Source: Candidatus Shapirobacteria bacterium
GTDB lineage: Bacteria; Patescibacteriota; Microgenomatia; UBA12405; JAHJSD01
DNA length: 5,067 nt
NCBI GenBank assembly: GCA_027021145.1
Contig: JALUUX010000106.1
Span: 1-5,067, forward strand
Reading direction: 5' to 3'
Below are positions 1 through 5,067 of the stretch, piece by piece. The translations under genes were made by a program, and so were the position numbers. Each line of letters starts with the position of its first letter. Positions within the stretch are counted from its first letter, which is position 1. A model generated the notes under the pieces. It was given only the letters and a program-made list of their open reading frames with translations, ran no database searches and was not told the DNA's origin.

Positions 1-56
1 GGAAAAGCCACTCGTCCCTTAGGACTAACTTTTGATTGATATTGGCCCAAGAGCAT
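1..56 (-). CDS. mraZ: MraZ transcriptional regulator, N-terminal fragment (runs off the left edge)
   Basis: Reading the minus strand from the ATG at 56-54 gives MLLGQYQSKVSPKGRVAFP before the window ends; the last Pro is fixed by its first two bases, CC. This is the hallmark start of MraZ: a short M-[FL]-x-G-x-Y stretch, then the KGR triplet (residues 13-15) and a following Pro in the first AbrB-like half-domain. MraZ is a DNA-binding protein of about 140-150 residues that forms ring-shaped oligomers and autoregulates the mra/dcw operon (mraZ, rsmH, ftsI, mur genes). Those genes would be expected to follow beyond the left edge. The ATG lies 8 bases after a 10-base-period repeat array matching MraZ operators, which supports both the identity and the start. 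No Shine-Dalgarno is seen before the ATG. Only about one eighth of the protein is visible, so the call rests on motif plus context. Confidence 0.87.
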   Translation of the reverse strand, partial: MLLGQYQSKVSPKGRVAF

Positions 57-64
57 ATTTTTAT

Positions 65-104
65 TTTTCACCACTTTTCACCACCAATCACCAACTATCA
101 CCAT
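65..104 (-). promoter_or_regulatory. MraZ-box array: four 10-bp direct repeats, probable mraZ operator
   Basis: On the plus strand TCACCA recurs exactly every 10 bases, at 68, 78, 88 and 98 (TGGTGA on the minus strand). The two units nearest the gene (65-74 and 75-84) are identical: GTGGTGAAAA on the minus strand. The two outer units keep the six-base core with diverged flanks. MraZ operators are known to be short G-rich direct repeats with a 10-base period upstream of mraZ: TGGG-type units in Escherichia coli and AAAGTG[T/G] units in Mollicutes. One exact AAAGTGG is present here (77-71). The array lies between the predicted -10 and the mraZ start, where bound protein would block transcription, so negative autoregulation is inferred. 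Confidence 0.78.
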
Positions 105-132
105 TCTGCAACACTTCTACCCCCTTTGTCAA
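103..132 (-). promoter_or_regulatory. Probable sigma-70 promoter of mraZ
   Basis: On the minus strand a perfect -35 TTGACA (132-127) is followed after 18 bases by CAGAAT (108-103), which matches 4 of 6 consensus -10 positions. Transcription would start near position 96, leaving a 5' leader of about 40 bases to the mraZ ATG. The -10 touches the outermost MraZ-box unit and the leader contains the others, as expected for an autoregulated promoter. The -35 is strong; the -10 is only fair. Confidence 0.55.
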
Positions 133-148
133 GAGGATCTTGTTCAAC

Positions 149-168
149 CAACACCGGGTGTTGACTAC
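149..168 (-). repeat. REP-like element: GTAG plus 15-bp palindrome
   Basis: Positions 149-163 form a near-perfect palindrome: 7-base arms CAACACC and GGTGTTG around a single central base. On the minus strand the tetranucleotide GTAG (168-165) lies one base before the palindrome. A GTAG-like tetranucleotide next to a small hairpin is the known layout of REP sequences recognised by REP-associated tyrosine transposases, and a gene of that family begins 60 bases away at 228. The pairing is inferred from layout and proximity; other genomic copies cannot be seen from here. Confidence 0.5.
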
Positions 169-190
169 TATTCAAACACCGGGGATTGAC
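150..190. repeat. Pair of 16-bp direct repeats (14/16 identical), 25-bp period
   Basis: AACACCGGGTGTTGAC at 150-165 recurs as AACACCGGGGATTGAC at 175-190, with two mismatches. Both copies are preceded by TTCAA (143-147 and 171-175). The first copy carries the palindrome; the two mismatches in the second destroy the right arm. Both end in TTGAC, and in the second copy this forms the -35 of the transposase promoter. They may be two REP units, one decayed, or a binding site for the transposase or a regulator. Confidence 0.7.
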
Positions 191-214
191 CTAAAGGCAG
201 AAGCCAAGTAGAAT
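186..214 (+). promoter_or_regulatory. Probable sigma-70 promoter of the Y1 transposase gene
   Basis: TTGACC (186-191, 5/6 to consensus) and TAGAAT (209-214, 5/6) are separated by an ideal 17 bases. Transcription would start near 221, only about 7 bases before the ATG at 228. The message would be nearly leaderless, in keeping with the absence of a Shine-Dalgarno there. A second overlapping TAGAAT (214-219) would have a poor 22-base spacer. The -35 is part of the second direct-repeat copy. Confidence 0.6.
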
Positions 215-227
215 AGAATTTAATCAA

Positions 228-905
228 ATGCCTAGTCGCACTACCCCTCTCATTACTGGTGAGATTTATCATGTCCTCAATCGAAGCGTTGCTTCCATAC
301 CAATCTTTGAGAAAAAGCGAGAATATGCCCGTTTCCTCCTGAGTCTAAAATATTATCGATACACTGATATTCCCGGATCACTTTCCCACTTTCTTAGAAT
401 TAAAAAAGAACAAAGAGAGGCAATCATGCACCAACTCTCGCAGAAAAGCAAACTTCGCGTTTCCATAATTTGCTTTTGTATTATGCCCAACCATTTTCAT
501 TTATTGTTAAAGCAAGAGGAAGAAGGGGGAATATCAGAGTTTGTCCGTCTAATTGCCAACAGTTACTCAAAATATTTCAATATCAAACACCAACGAAGTG
601 GCCCGGTTTTTGAAAATCGGTTCAGAGCTGTCAGAGTGGAAACAGAAGCACAATTCCTACATTTATCACGATATATTCACTTAAATCCCTACTCTGGCTT
701 TCTGGTTAAAACCATTAAGGAGTTGCTTGACTACCGCTATTCATCTCTTCGAGAATACCTTGGCCTAAAGCAGAGGGATTGCATTTGTCAGAAAAACCTA
801 ATCCTCAGCCATTTTTCCAGTGTCAAAAAATATCAGAAGTTTCTTCAAGATAGAGCTGATTATCAGCGAAACTTAGAAATTATTAAAAGACAATTATTGG
901 AATAG
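228..905 (+). CDS. REP-associated tyrosine transposase (RAYT; Y1/HUH, IS200-like domain)
   Basis: This 225-residue protein belongs to the Y1 transposase superfamily, which cuts and joins single-stranded DNA through a tyrosine with metal held by an HxH (HUH) motif. The HUH motif is visible as MPNHFH (His89, His91). The likely catalytic tyrosine is Tyr116 in SKYFN, followed by RSGPVFENRF (123-132). YIHLNP (149-154) and DYRYSSLREYLG (168-179) are marks of the RAYT branch rather than of classical IS200/IS605 TnpA, which is nearer 130-150 residues. The N-terminal GEIYHVLNRS (11-20) also fits. The frame is intact, so the protein may be active. RAYTs are usually single-copy domesticated enzymes associated with REP palindromes; a REP-like palindrome lies just upstream. 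The ATG is supported by a promoter ending a few bases before it; there is no Shine-Dalgarno. The gene converges on the membrane-protein gene, 25 bases away. No tnpB partner or right end is recognisable. Confidence 0.92.
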   Translation: MPSRTTPLITGEIYHVLNRSVASIPIFEKKREYARFLLSLKYYRYTDIPGSLSHFLRIKKEQREAIMHQLSQKSKLRVSIICFCIMPNHFHLLLKQEEEGGISEFVRLIANSYSKYFNIKHQRSGPVFENRFRAVRVETEAQFLHLSRYIHLNPYSGFLVKTIKELLDYRYSSLREYLGLKQRDCICQKNLILSHFSSVKKYQKFLQDRADYQRNLEIIKRQLLE

Positions 906-930
906 TGCCTCCCAAAATTAATGTTTGGCC

Positions 931-1500
931 CTAATCCTCCCAAACTGTTTCATAACCCGAACTGTCTTTCTCGATCATAAAATTTCTCTCTAAAGCCCAG
1001 ACTTGGTTTTCCGGGGTTATTAGGCGAATAATCAGCGTGCCACCGCTAACATTTTTATCAATATGATAGCGACAGACTCCAGTAGTACAACTTCTGGTGC
1101 CAAATAAAATTTCTTCATCAGTAACAGTAATCTCTCGACTAGCCGGAACCGGAATAGGCCCCCCTGCCAAACCTCGCTCTATCTCCTGTCCCTCACTCTC
1201 AGCTAAATAAATCAATTCATACTCTAATTGAGAAAATTTTTGACTGATATTGCTCACCACCAAAGTCGCTCCACTACGATTAGCATTAATTTTCAACTCA
1301 ATCTCTGGCTGTTCTTCTTCTCTCAAAACTACAGGCTTTGTTGTTGGTGTTGGCGTCACTTTTACCACCACCTCTTCCTGACTCTCTCTAACCCCCCAAC
1401 CAAAAAGCCAAGAGAGAAATATTACTAACACCACTAGCAAAATTCCCCCAAGAACCAGAGCTTTCTTAATTTTTCTAGTTCGTTCTTTTAATTTGGCCAT
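931..1500 (-). CDS. Hypothetical membrane-anchored extracytoplasmic protein
   Basis: I do not recognise this 189-residue protein. It has a strongly basic N-terminus (residues 1-13), one hydrophobic segment (about 14-36) and no evident lipobox or signal-peptidase site, so it is probably a signal-anchored protein with its bulk outside the membrane (N-in). A Thr/Pro-rich linker follows (about 48-57, VTPTPTTKP). Residues 66-176 alternate hydrophobic and polar residues, suggesting a small beta-sandwich domain. The only two cysteines lie in CTTGVC (138 and 143) and could form a disulfide or a metal site. The start ATG is immediately preceded by ATTCAA with no Shine-Dalgarno. The gene is last in the run after glyQS, 39 bases behind it, and is probably cotranscribed. 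Before the transposase gene its downstream neighbour would have been mraZ, but that does not establish a division role. Confidence 0.8.
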   Translation of the reverse strand: MAKLKERTRKIKKALVLGGILLVVLVIFLSWLFGWGVRESQEEVVVKVTPTPTTKPVVLREEEQPEIELKINANRSGATLVVSNISQKFSQLEYELIYLAESEGQEIERGLAGGPIPVPASREITVTDEEILFGTRSCTTGVCRYHIDKNVSGGTLIIRLITPENQVWALERNFMIEKDSSGYETVWED

Positions 1501-1509
1501 TTGAATTTG

Positions 1510-1540
1510 TTTAGAAATTAGATATTAGGATTTAGAAATT
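1510..1540. repeat. Short AT-rich direct repeat in the glyQS-hypothetical gap
   Basis: TTTAGAAATT occurs at 1510-1519 and 1531-1540, a 21-base period, with a related TTAG at 1525-1528. The second copy overlaps the glyQS stop codon by one base. It fills nearly all of the 39-base gap and may be a slippage-derived spacer. No hairpin with a U-tract and no clear promoter is seen here, consistent with read-through from glyQS. Confidence 0.55.
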
Positions 1541-2844
1541 TATTCCAGTTTCTCCCCGAAATAAGCCTCTAGCTCCTCAATTGCTATTCTTTCTTGTTTC
1601 ATCGTATCTCGGTCTCGAACTGTGACGGTATCGTCTTCCAAAGTCTGAAAATCTACCGTAACACACCATGGTGTTCCAATCTCATCCTGCCGACGATAAC
1701 GTTTACCAATATTGCCAATACTATCCCAGGCGGTCATGAATTTTAATTTTAGTTGATCATATAGCGCTCGCGCCTTCTGAACTAATTCCTCTTTATTGGC
1801 CAACAAAGGAAAAACGGCTACTTTATAAGGTGCAATTTGAGGTTTCAATCGCAAAACCACTCGCTCTTCTTCCTCCTCATAAGCGCTAAAAAGGATTGCT
1901 AACAGGGTGCGATTAACCCCAAAAGAGGGTTCAACCACATGAGGGAAAAACTTCTCTCCAGTAACTGGATCTTGATAGCGCAAATCTTTGCCCGAATACC
2001 GACTGTGATTGCTTAAATCAAAATCAGTCCGATAGGCTAAACCATAAAGCTCTTTAAATTCGCCATCAAAGTTAAACTCCAAATCCTCTGTGCGTTTAGA
2101 ATAGTGAGAAAGTTCCTCTTTGGTGTGGGCTCGCCAACGAAGCAGATCTTGCTTTGCCCCTAAACCAACAATCCACCCCTCCATCAATCGCTTCCATTCT
2201 TCAAAATGTTCTTTCCACTCCTCCTGTCGAATAAAATACTCTATCTCCATTTGCTCAAACTCCAGGGTGCGAAAGATGAATTTTCCTAAAGTAATCTCAT
2301 TTCGAAAAGCCTTACCAATTTGAGCAATACCAAAAGGCAATCTGGGCCGGAAAACATTAACCACATTCTGAAAATTAATAAAAATAGCCTGAGCCGTCTC
2401 GGGCCTTAGATAGGCAACTGACGCCTCATTTTCAACCGGACCGATAAAAGTTTTAAACATGGTGTTAAATTTTCTCGGTCGAGTAAATTCTCCCCCGCAT
2501 TCTGGGCATTCCTTTGCTCCTTGAGGTAAATGGTCAACGCGAAACCGCTTATGACACTTCTTGCATTCAACAATAACATCAATAAACCCTGTAGTATGCC
2601 CCGAAGCCTCCCAAACCCTAGCATTTAAAATAATCCCTCCGTCAAGACCAAATATATCTGCTCGACGGCGCACAAATGTCTGCCACCAATGCGCCTTAAT
2701 ATTGCGCAACAGCTCTACTCCTAGGGGGCCGTAATCGAAAGTGTTAGCTAATCCACCATAAATTTCCGATCCAGGAAAAACAAAACCACGCCTTTTGCAA
2801 AGAGAGGCAATTTTAGCCAATTTTGACTGATTCTTATTTGTCAT
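1540..2844 (-). CDS. glyQS: Glycyl-tRNA synthetase, class II single-chain (alpha2) type
   Basis: The enzyme charges tRNA-Gly with glycine using ATP in the cytoplasm. The 434-residue protein is the eukaryote/archaea-like homodimeric form, not the bacterial alpha2beta2 GlyQ/GlyS pair. It opens with FVFPGSEIYGG (21-31) and FDYGPLG (36-42), typical of this form. A zinc knuckle with all four cysteines (Cys94, Cys97, Cys113, Cys116) is inserted after ASGHTTGF (80-87). LRPETAQ (146-152), motif 2 FGIAQIGKAFRNEIT (171-185) with Arg181, FEQMEIEYF (196-204) and motif 3 EPSFGVNR (305-312) with Arg312 complete the catalytic core. The anticodon-binding domain occupies about 338-428 (APYKVAVFPL to TVRDRDT). 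It is slightly shorter than many bacterial homologues (roughly 460-510), with no key element missing. The residue before EFEQME is Leu194, where Arg is common. The ATG lies 9 bases after the recO stop without a Shine-Dalgarno, suggesting translational coupling. Confidence 0.97.
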   Translation of the reverse strand: MTNKNQSKLAKIASLCKRRGFVFPGSEIYGGLANTFDYGPLGVELLRNIKAHWWQTFVRRRADIFGLDGGIILNARVWEASGHTTGFIDVIVECKKCHKRFRVDHLPQGAKECPECGGEFTRPRKFNTMFKTFIGPVENEASVAYLRPETAQAIFINFQNVVNVFRPRLPFGIAQIGKAFRNEITLGKFIFRTLEFEQMEIEYFIRQEEWKEHFEEWKRLMEGWIVGLGAKQDLLRWRAHTKEELSHYSKRTEDLEFNFDGEFKELYGLAYRTDFDLSNHSRYSGKDLRYQDPVTGEKFFPHVVEPSFGVNRTLLAILFSAYEEEEERVVLRLKPQIAPYKVAVFPLLANKEELVQKARALYDQLKLKFMTAWDSIGNIGKRYRRQDEIGTPWCVTVDFQTLEDDTVTVRDRDTMKQERIAIEELEAYFGEKLE

Positions 2845-2853
2845 TTTAGTAAA

Positions 2854-3408
2854 TTAGTAAAAAATGGCCAAACTTTTAATTGGACGCTCGATGATGGTTT
2901 CAATCCTAGTTTTTAAAGCCTGATGAGCCTCCCTTAGTTTTCTCTTTTCTAGCCACTCTTTTATTCTCGGCTCCAAACCGTAACCTAACAGTTTCAGCAA
3001 TTCCGCTTCAAAAAAGACTATCTTCTCGATTTTACCACTTTTAATCGCTTTTCTCACCTCCAGAAATTGCTGATAAATCTGTCGATTTGACTCTCCCTCA
3101 GGCAATAGGCGATTTACTAGCTCACAAAGAAAAAAAATCCCCCCTAACTGAGTTGAACTTGTCTTTAAACCAAAATAATCAATAACGGCTACTTCAGTGA
3201 TTATATCAAAAGCTTTTCCCTTATAAACCAGCAATTTTACTTGATTGCCCAACTCTAAACTACTCAAGCGCCGACTATTAATTTTCCTTACCCCTTTAGC
3301 CAGGGCTTTTAATTTTCCTTCTCTCTCAGTTAAAAAGACAATAATCTTATCCGCCTCGCCAAAATCTTTTCTACCAATCACTACCCCCTCAATTCGCCTC
3401 TTTTTCAC
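2854..3408 (-). CDS. recO: DNA repair protein RecO, short form lacking the zinc-finger segment
   Basis: RecO works with RecR (and RecF) to load RecA onto SSB-coated single-stranded DNA and to anneal strands. The N-terminal OB-fold is clear: EGVVIGRKDFGEADKIIVFLT, then GKLKALAKGVRK, then SLELGNQVKLLVYKGK. The helical C-terminal domain follows (ELVNRLLPEG, FFEAELLKLLGYG). After LLGYG most RecO proteins carry a Cys-rich zinc finger; here it is absent, and the chain passes through a short charged helix to the conserved ending ERPIKSLAIF. The protein is therefore about 184 residues against a usual 230-260, with a single cysteine. The GTG at 3408 is preferred as start because AAGGA lies 9 bases before it. 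An in-frame TTG at 3417 would add three residues, but AAGGA would then directly abut it. The gene sits 12 bases after the DUF4012 stop and 9 before glyQS, so it is mid-operon. Confidence 0.9.
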   Translation of the reverse strand: MKKRRIEGVVIGRKDFGEADKIIVFLTEREGKLKALAKGVRKINSRRLSSLELGNQVKLLVYKGKAFDIITEVAVIDYFGLKTSSTQLGGIFFLCELVNRLLPEGESNRQIYQQFLEVRKAIKSGKIEKIVFFEAELLKLLGYGLEPRIKEWLEKRKLREAHQALKTRIETIIERPIKSLAIFY

Positions 3409-3417
3409 TGAACTCAA

Positions 3418-3422
3418 TCCTT
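3418..3422 (-). promoter_or_regulatory. Shine-Dalgarno AAGGA that decides the recO start
   Basis: On the minus strand AAGGA (3422-3418) overlaps the last two bases of the upstream stop codon and is 9 bases from the GTG at 3408. That spacing is normal for GTG and impossible for the TTG at 3417. It is the only convincing ribosome-binding site before a gene start in this window; the other visible starts have none. Confidence 0.6.
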
Positions 3423-5067
3423 AATCACTAACCCTCACCACTTTATCGCTCGTAAGTTTAAAGTTTTCCCGTTTTTCACCATTGACCCAAATTTGATATT
3501 CGGGCTCTCTGGTTCCTGGCTGCTTTTGAATTAAAAGCTTCAACTTTTTATCTATCTTAAAAGGAAGTTCGTATTCGACCGTTACTCGAGTACTCCCTTG
3601 AGGGTAAAGAGGATATTTATCGCCATAGAATCCTTCAAAAACTGTTTTTCCCAATTCCTCATAAGCCTGGGGTTTAACCTCTGAGCCCGTCATCTTAATT
3701 AGGCGACTTCCCCTGGGAACATAAAACCGGAACCAATTCCGATAAAGACCATTTAGACAAAGTCCTCCTCGCTCAAGATTGCAATCAGAAGCAGGAGCGG
3801 TATTTTGGTAAACCACCGTTACCTTTTTGACAATCTTACCCTCGGGGGTGAATCGATATTCCTGCTTAACACTCTGCTTAATAAATAAATTTGACTTGGC
3901 GCCAGCAAAATTAGCATCATTGAGATGGAAATAATCTCCCTCAAAAGCTTCGATCTTACCACCAATTTTAAGACTCCGGACTGCCTGCTGTAATTTGGGA
4001 TCTTCAAAGTAAACCAAGATGTGTTTGCTTTTTAGATTATTTAAACCTACTCCCACTAAGCGACTCACTTGATCCTTGGGCGAACCTAAAGCGTTGGCAA
4101 TAATAGAGTGCATTAAAGGTCCCAAAAATCCTTTTCGATTGGCTCGAAAAGTAGCCAAGGGCTTATCAGCTAGCAACTCTAATTGATAAACCACCTGAGG
4201 ACAACCCCAACAGCGCTTATCTGGCTCCGGTCCAAAATTACCCCAACCAGGAACCCCGATTCGACCCAAAACTTTTAACAAATCAACCAAGACTTGAGTA
4301 TCAACAGCAATCACTCCATCAAATTGATGAACCCCCTTAATATTCCGATAATATTTAATAAAAGTTTTGACTGATTCTTCAAAATCGGGGGAAAGGTTCA
4401 TATCCCGTAAATACCAATAGTAAACATTTTTGTGATAATTTTTAATCGGTCGTGGCGCCGGAATTACACTCTTGAAACGTGCATCCAGGGCATAAATATC
4501 TTCAGAAATAACCGGAGAAACTTTACCTTTTTCTACCTTGAGAATACCATAGGCAGTCCAAAAACCTCCGGTGGGGCGCAATTCTCCGTCGTTCTGAAAA
4601 AGAAAGAGATAATACCGAGGCTCTTCCTTACCCAAAAGCCAATCGGCCTTCTCAATCAATGGTCGCCCTTCCTGGATTAGTTGATTCAGTTCTTTTACTC
4701 CCGCCTGAACTTGAGTCAAATAATTCCGAATTGGATAACCCCTCCATTGTCGCGGATAACGCTCCGGCCTAATCTGGCTCAAACTCTCATCAATCGTCGC
4801 CAGCTGCGCCTCAATTTCATCCAACCGCGGCTTCAAACCCTCAATGCTTTCCACCAAAAAGGCAATTCTTTCCTCAGTAGTTTTCTCTCCCCCAGTTAAC
4901 TGAGCACTCTCTGAGGCCCCCTTGAAACCAAGGAAGTCCTGATAAGGAGCCACCGCCTCAACGGCGATCCGCCCCAAGTCCAAACCCGACCGCGCCGCCA
5001 GCAAAAGACGCTGACCATCAAAATAATAACCTCTTAGTCCGGGCGTCACTTGAGCTAAAGCCAGCCA
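3421..5067 (-). CDS. DUF4012 domain protein, N-terminus beyond the right edge
   Basis: The reading frame is open to the last base, so the GTG at 5049 is not the real start: six codons before it (WLALAQ) are still in frame. The visible part is 548 residues. The DUF4012 signature is clear, YYLFLFQNDGELRPTGGFW at about 152-170, with LKVEKGKV behind it and the later block DGVIAVDTQVLVDLLKVLG (about 250-268). Charged, heptad-like helices, possibly coiled coil, precede it (about 65-145). Four cysteines form two close pairs: CWGC (286 and 289) and 429/437. The family is common in Patescibacteria and Actinobacteria, is usually anchored by an N-terminal membrane helix, and is thought to act at the cell envelope; its biochemical role is unknown. 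The anchor should lie just beyond the window. No C-terminal membrane segment is seen. It leads the recO-glyQS unit visible here. Confidence 0.88.
   Translation of the reverse strand, partial: WLALAQVTPGLRGYYFDGQRLLLAARSGLDLGRIAVEAVAPYQDFLGFKGASESAQLTGGEKTTEERIAFLVESIEGLKPRLDEIEAQLATIDESLSQIRPERYPRQWRGYPIRNYLTQVQAGVKELNQLIQEGRPLIEKADWLLGKEEPRYYLFLFQNDGELRPTGGFWTAYGILKVEKGKVSPVISEDIYALDARFKSVIPAPRPIKNYHKNVYYWYLRDMNLSPDFEESVKTFIKYYRNIKGVHQFDGVIAVDTQVLVDLLKVLGRIGVPGWGNFGPEPDKRCWGCPQVVYQLELLADKPLATFRANRKGFLGPLMHSIIANALGSPKDQVSRLVGVGLNNLKSKHILVYFEDPKLQQAVRSLKIGGKIEAFEGDYFHLNDANFAGAKSNLFIKQSVKQEYRFTPEGKIVKKVTVVYQNTAPASDCNLERGGLCLNGLYRNWFRFYVPRGSRLIKMTGSEVKPQAYEELGKTVFEGFYGDKYPLYPQGSTRVTVEYELPFKIDKKLKLLIQKQPGTREPEYQIWVNGEKRENFKLTSDKVVRVSD

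Noticed and set aside
65..104. CRISPR array or plasmid-type iterons at the 10-base repeats
   Set aside because: The units are only 10 bases with no spacers, and no replication protein is nearby; position next to mraZ explains them as operator boxes.
228..905. Classical IS200/IS605 insertion sequence with defined ends
   Set aside because: The protein has the RAYT hallmarks and is longer than typical TnpA; there is no tnpB and no matching hairpin after the gene, so element ends cannot be drawn.
912..928. Possible terminator hairpin between the convergent transposase and hypothetical genes
   Set aside because: The stem CCAAA/TTTGG is only 5 base pairs, with a 7-base loop and no U-tract on either strand.
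1228..1428. 66-codon plus-strand open frame
   Set aside because: It lies wholly inside the hypothetical membrane-protein gene on the other strand and shows no recognisable domain.
2120..2323. 67-codon plus-strand open frame
   Set aside because: Antisense to the conserved core of glyQS, with low-complexity Ser/Arg/Cys composition; a shadow frame.
2406..2624. 72-codon minus-strand open frame
   Set aside because: An alternative frame through the GlyRS zinc-knuckle region; the glyQS frame carries all the conserved motifs.
3819..4007. 62-codon minus-strand open frame
   Set aside because: An alternative frame inside the DUF4012 gene with no recognisable protein features.
4432..4899. Two adjacent plus-strand open frames (4432-4680 and 4681-4899)
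   Set aside because: Antisense to the DUF4012 signature region; neither resembles a protein and there is no promoter or ribosome-binding site.
1..5067. Alternative genetic code with TGA read as Gly or Trp, as in some CPR lineages
   Set aside because: All genes read full length without in-frame TGA, Trp is TGG and the stops are TAA and TAG. The standard bacterial code suffices, though the lack of TGA stops in so few genes proves little.

Overview
The window looks like a piece of a compact bacterial genome, most likely from the Candidate Phyla Radiation (Patescibacteria), perhaps the Microgenomates side. This is an inference from content: a DUF4012 protein, a short RecO with no zinc finger, a single-chain (alpha2) glycyl-tRNA synthetase, very small intergenic gaps, mostly absent Shine-Dalgarno sequences, and the standard code with no in-frame TGA. 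No 16S rRNA or other decisive marker is present.

Layout. Almost everything lies on the minus strand and reads right to left. From the right edge come a DUF4012 cell-envelope protein (its N-terminus is beyond the window), then recO, then glyQS, then a small membrane-anchored protein of unknown function. The first three are separated by only 9-12 bases and the last by 39, so they are probably one transcription unit. A REP-associated tyrosine (Y1/HUH) transposase gene at 228-905 lies on the plus strand and converges on that unit. Left of it is a 171-base divergent intergenic region. At the extreme left edge, the first 18 codons of mraZ run off the window on the minus strand; mraZ normally heads the division and cell-wall (dcw) cluster.

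The intergenic region at 57-227 is the densest part. It holds four 10-base-spaced repeats with core TGGTGA (minus strand), which have the architecture of MraZ operator boxes, just upstream of the mraZ start and overlapping a plausible sigma-70 promoter. It also holds a GTAG-preceded 15-base palindrome resembling a REP element, a second degenerate copy of that repeat 25 bases away, and a good promoter for the transposase whose -35 box lies inside the second copy.

How the parts fit. A housekeeping operon (recombinational repair, translation, envelope) appears to have lain directly upstream of mraZ, and a RAYT-type transposase gene with its repeats now sits between them. I do not see a new multi-gene system. 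The points most worth checking are the mraZ operator, the RAYT/REP pairing, and the RecO that has lost its zinc-finger segment.
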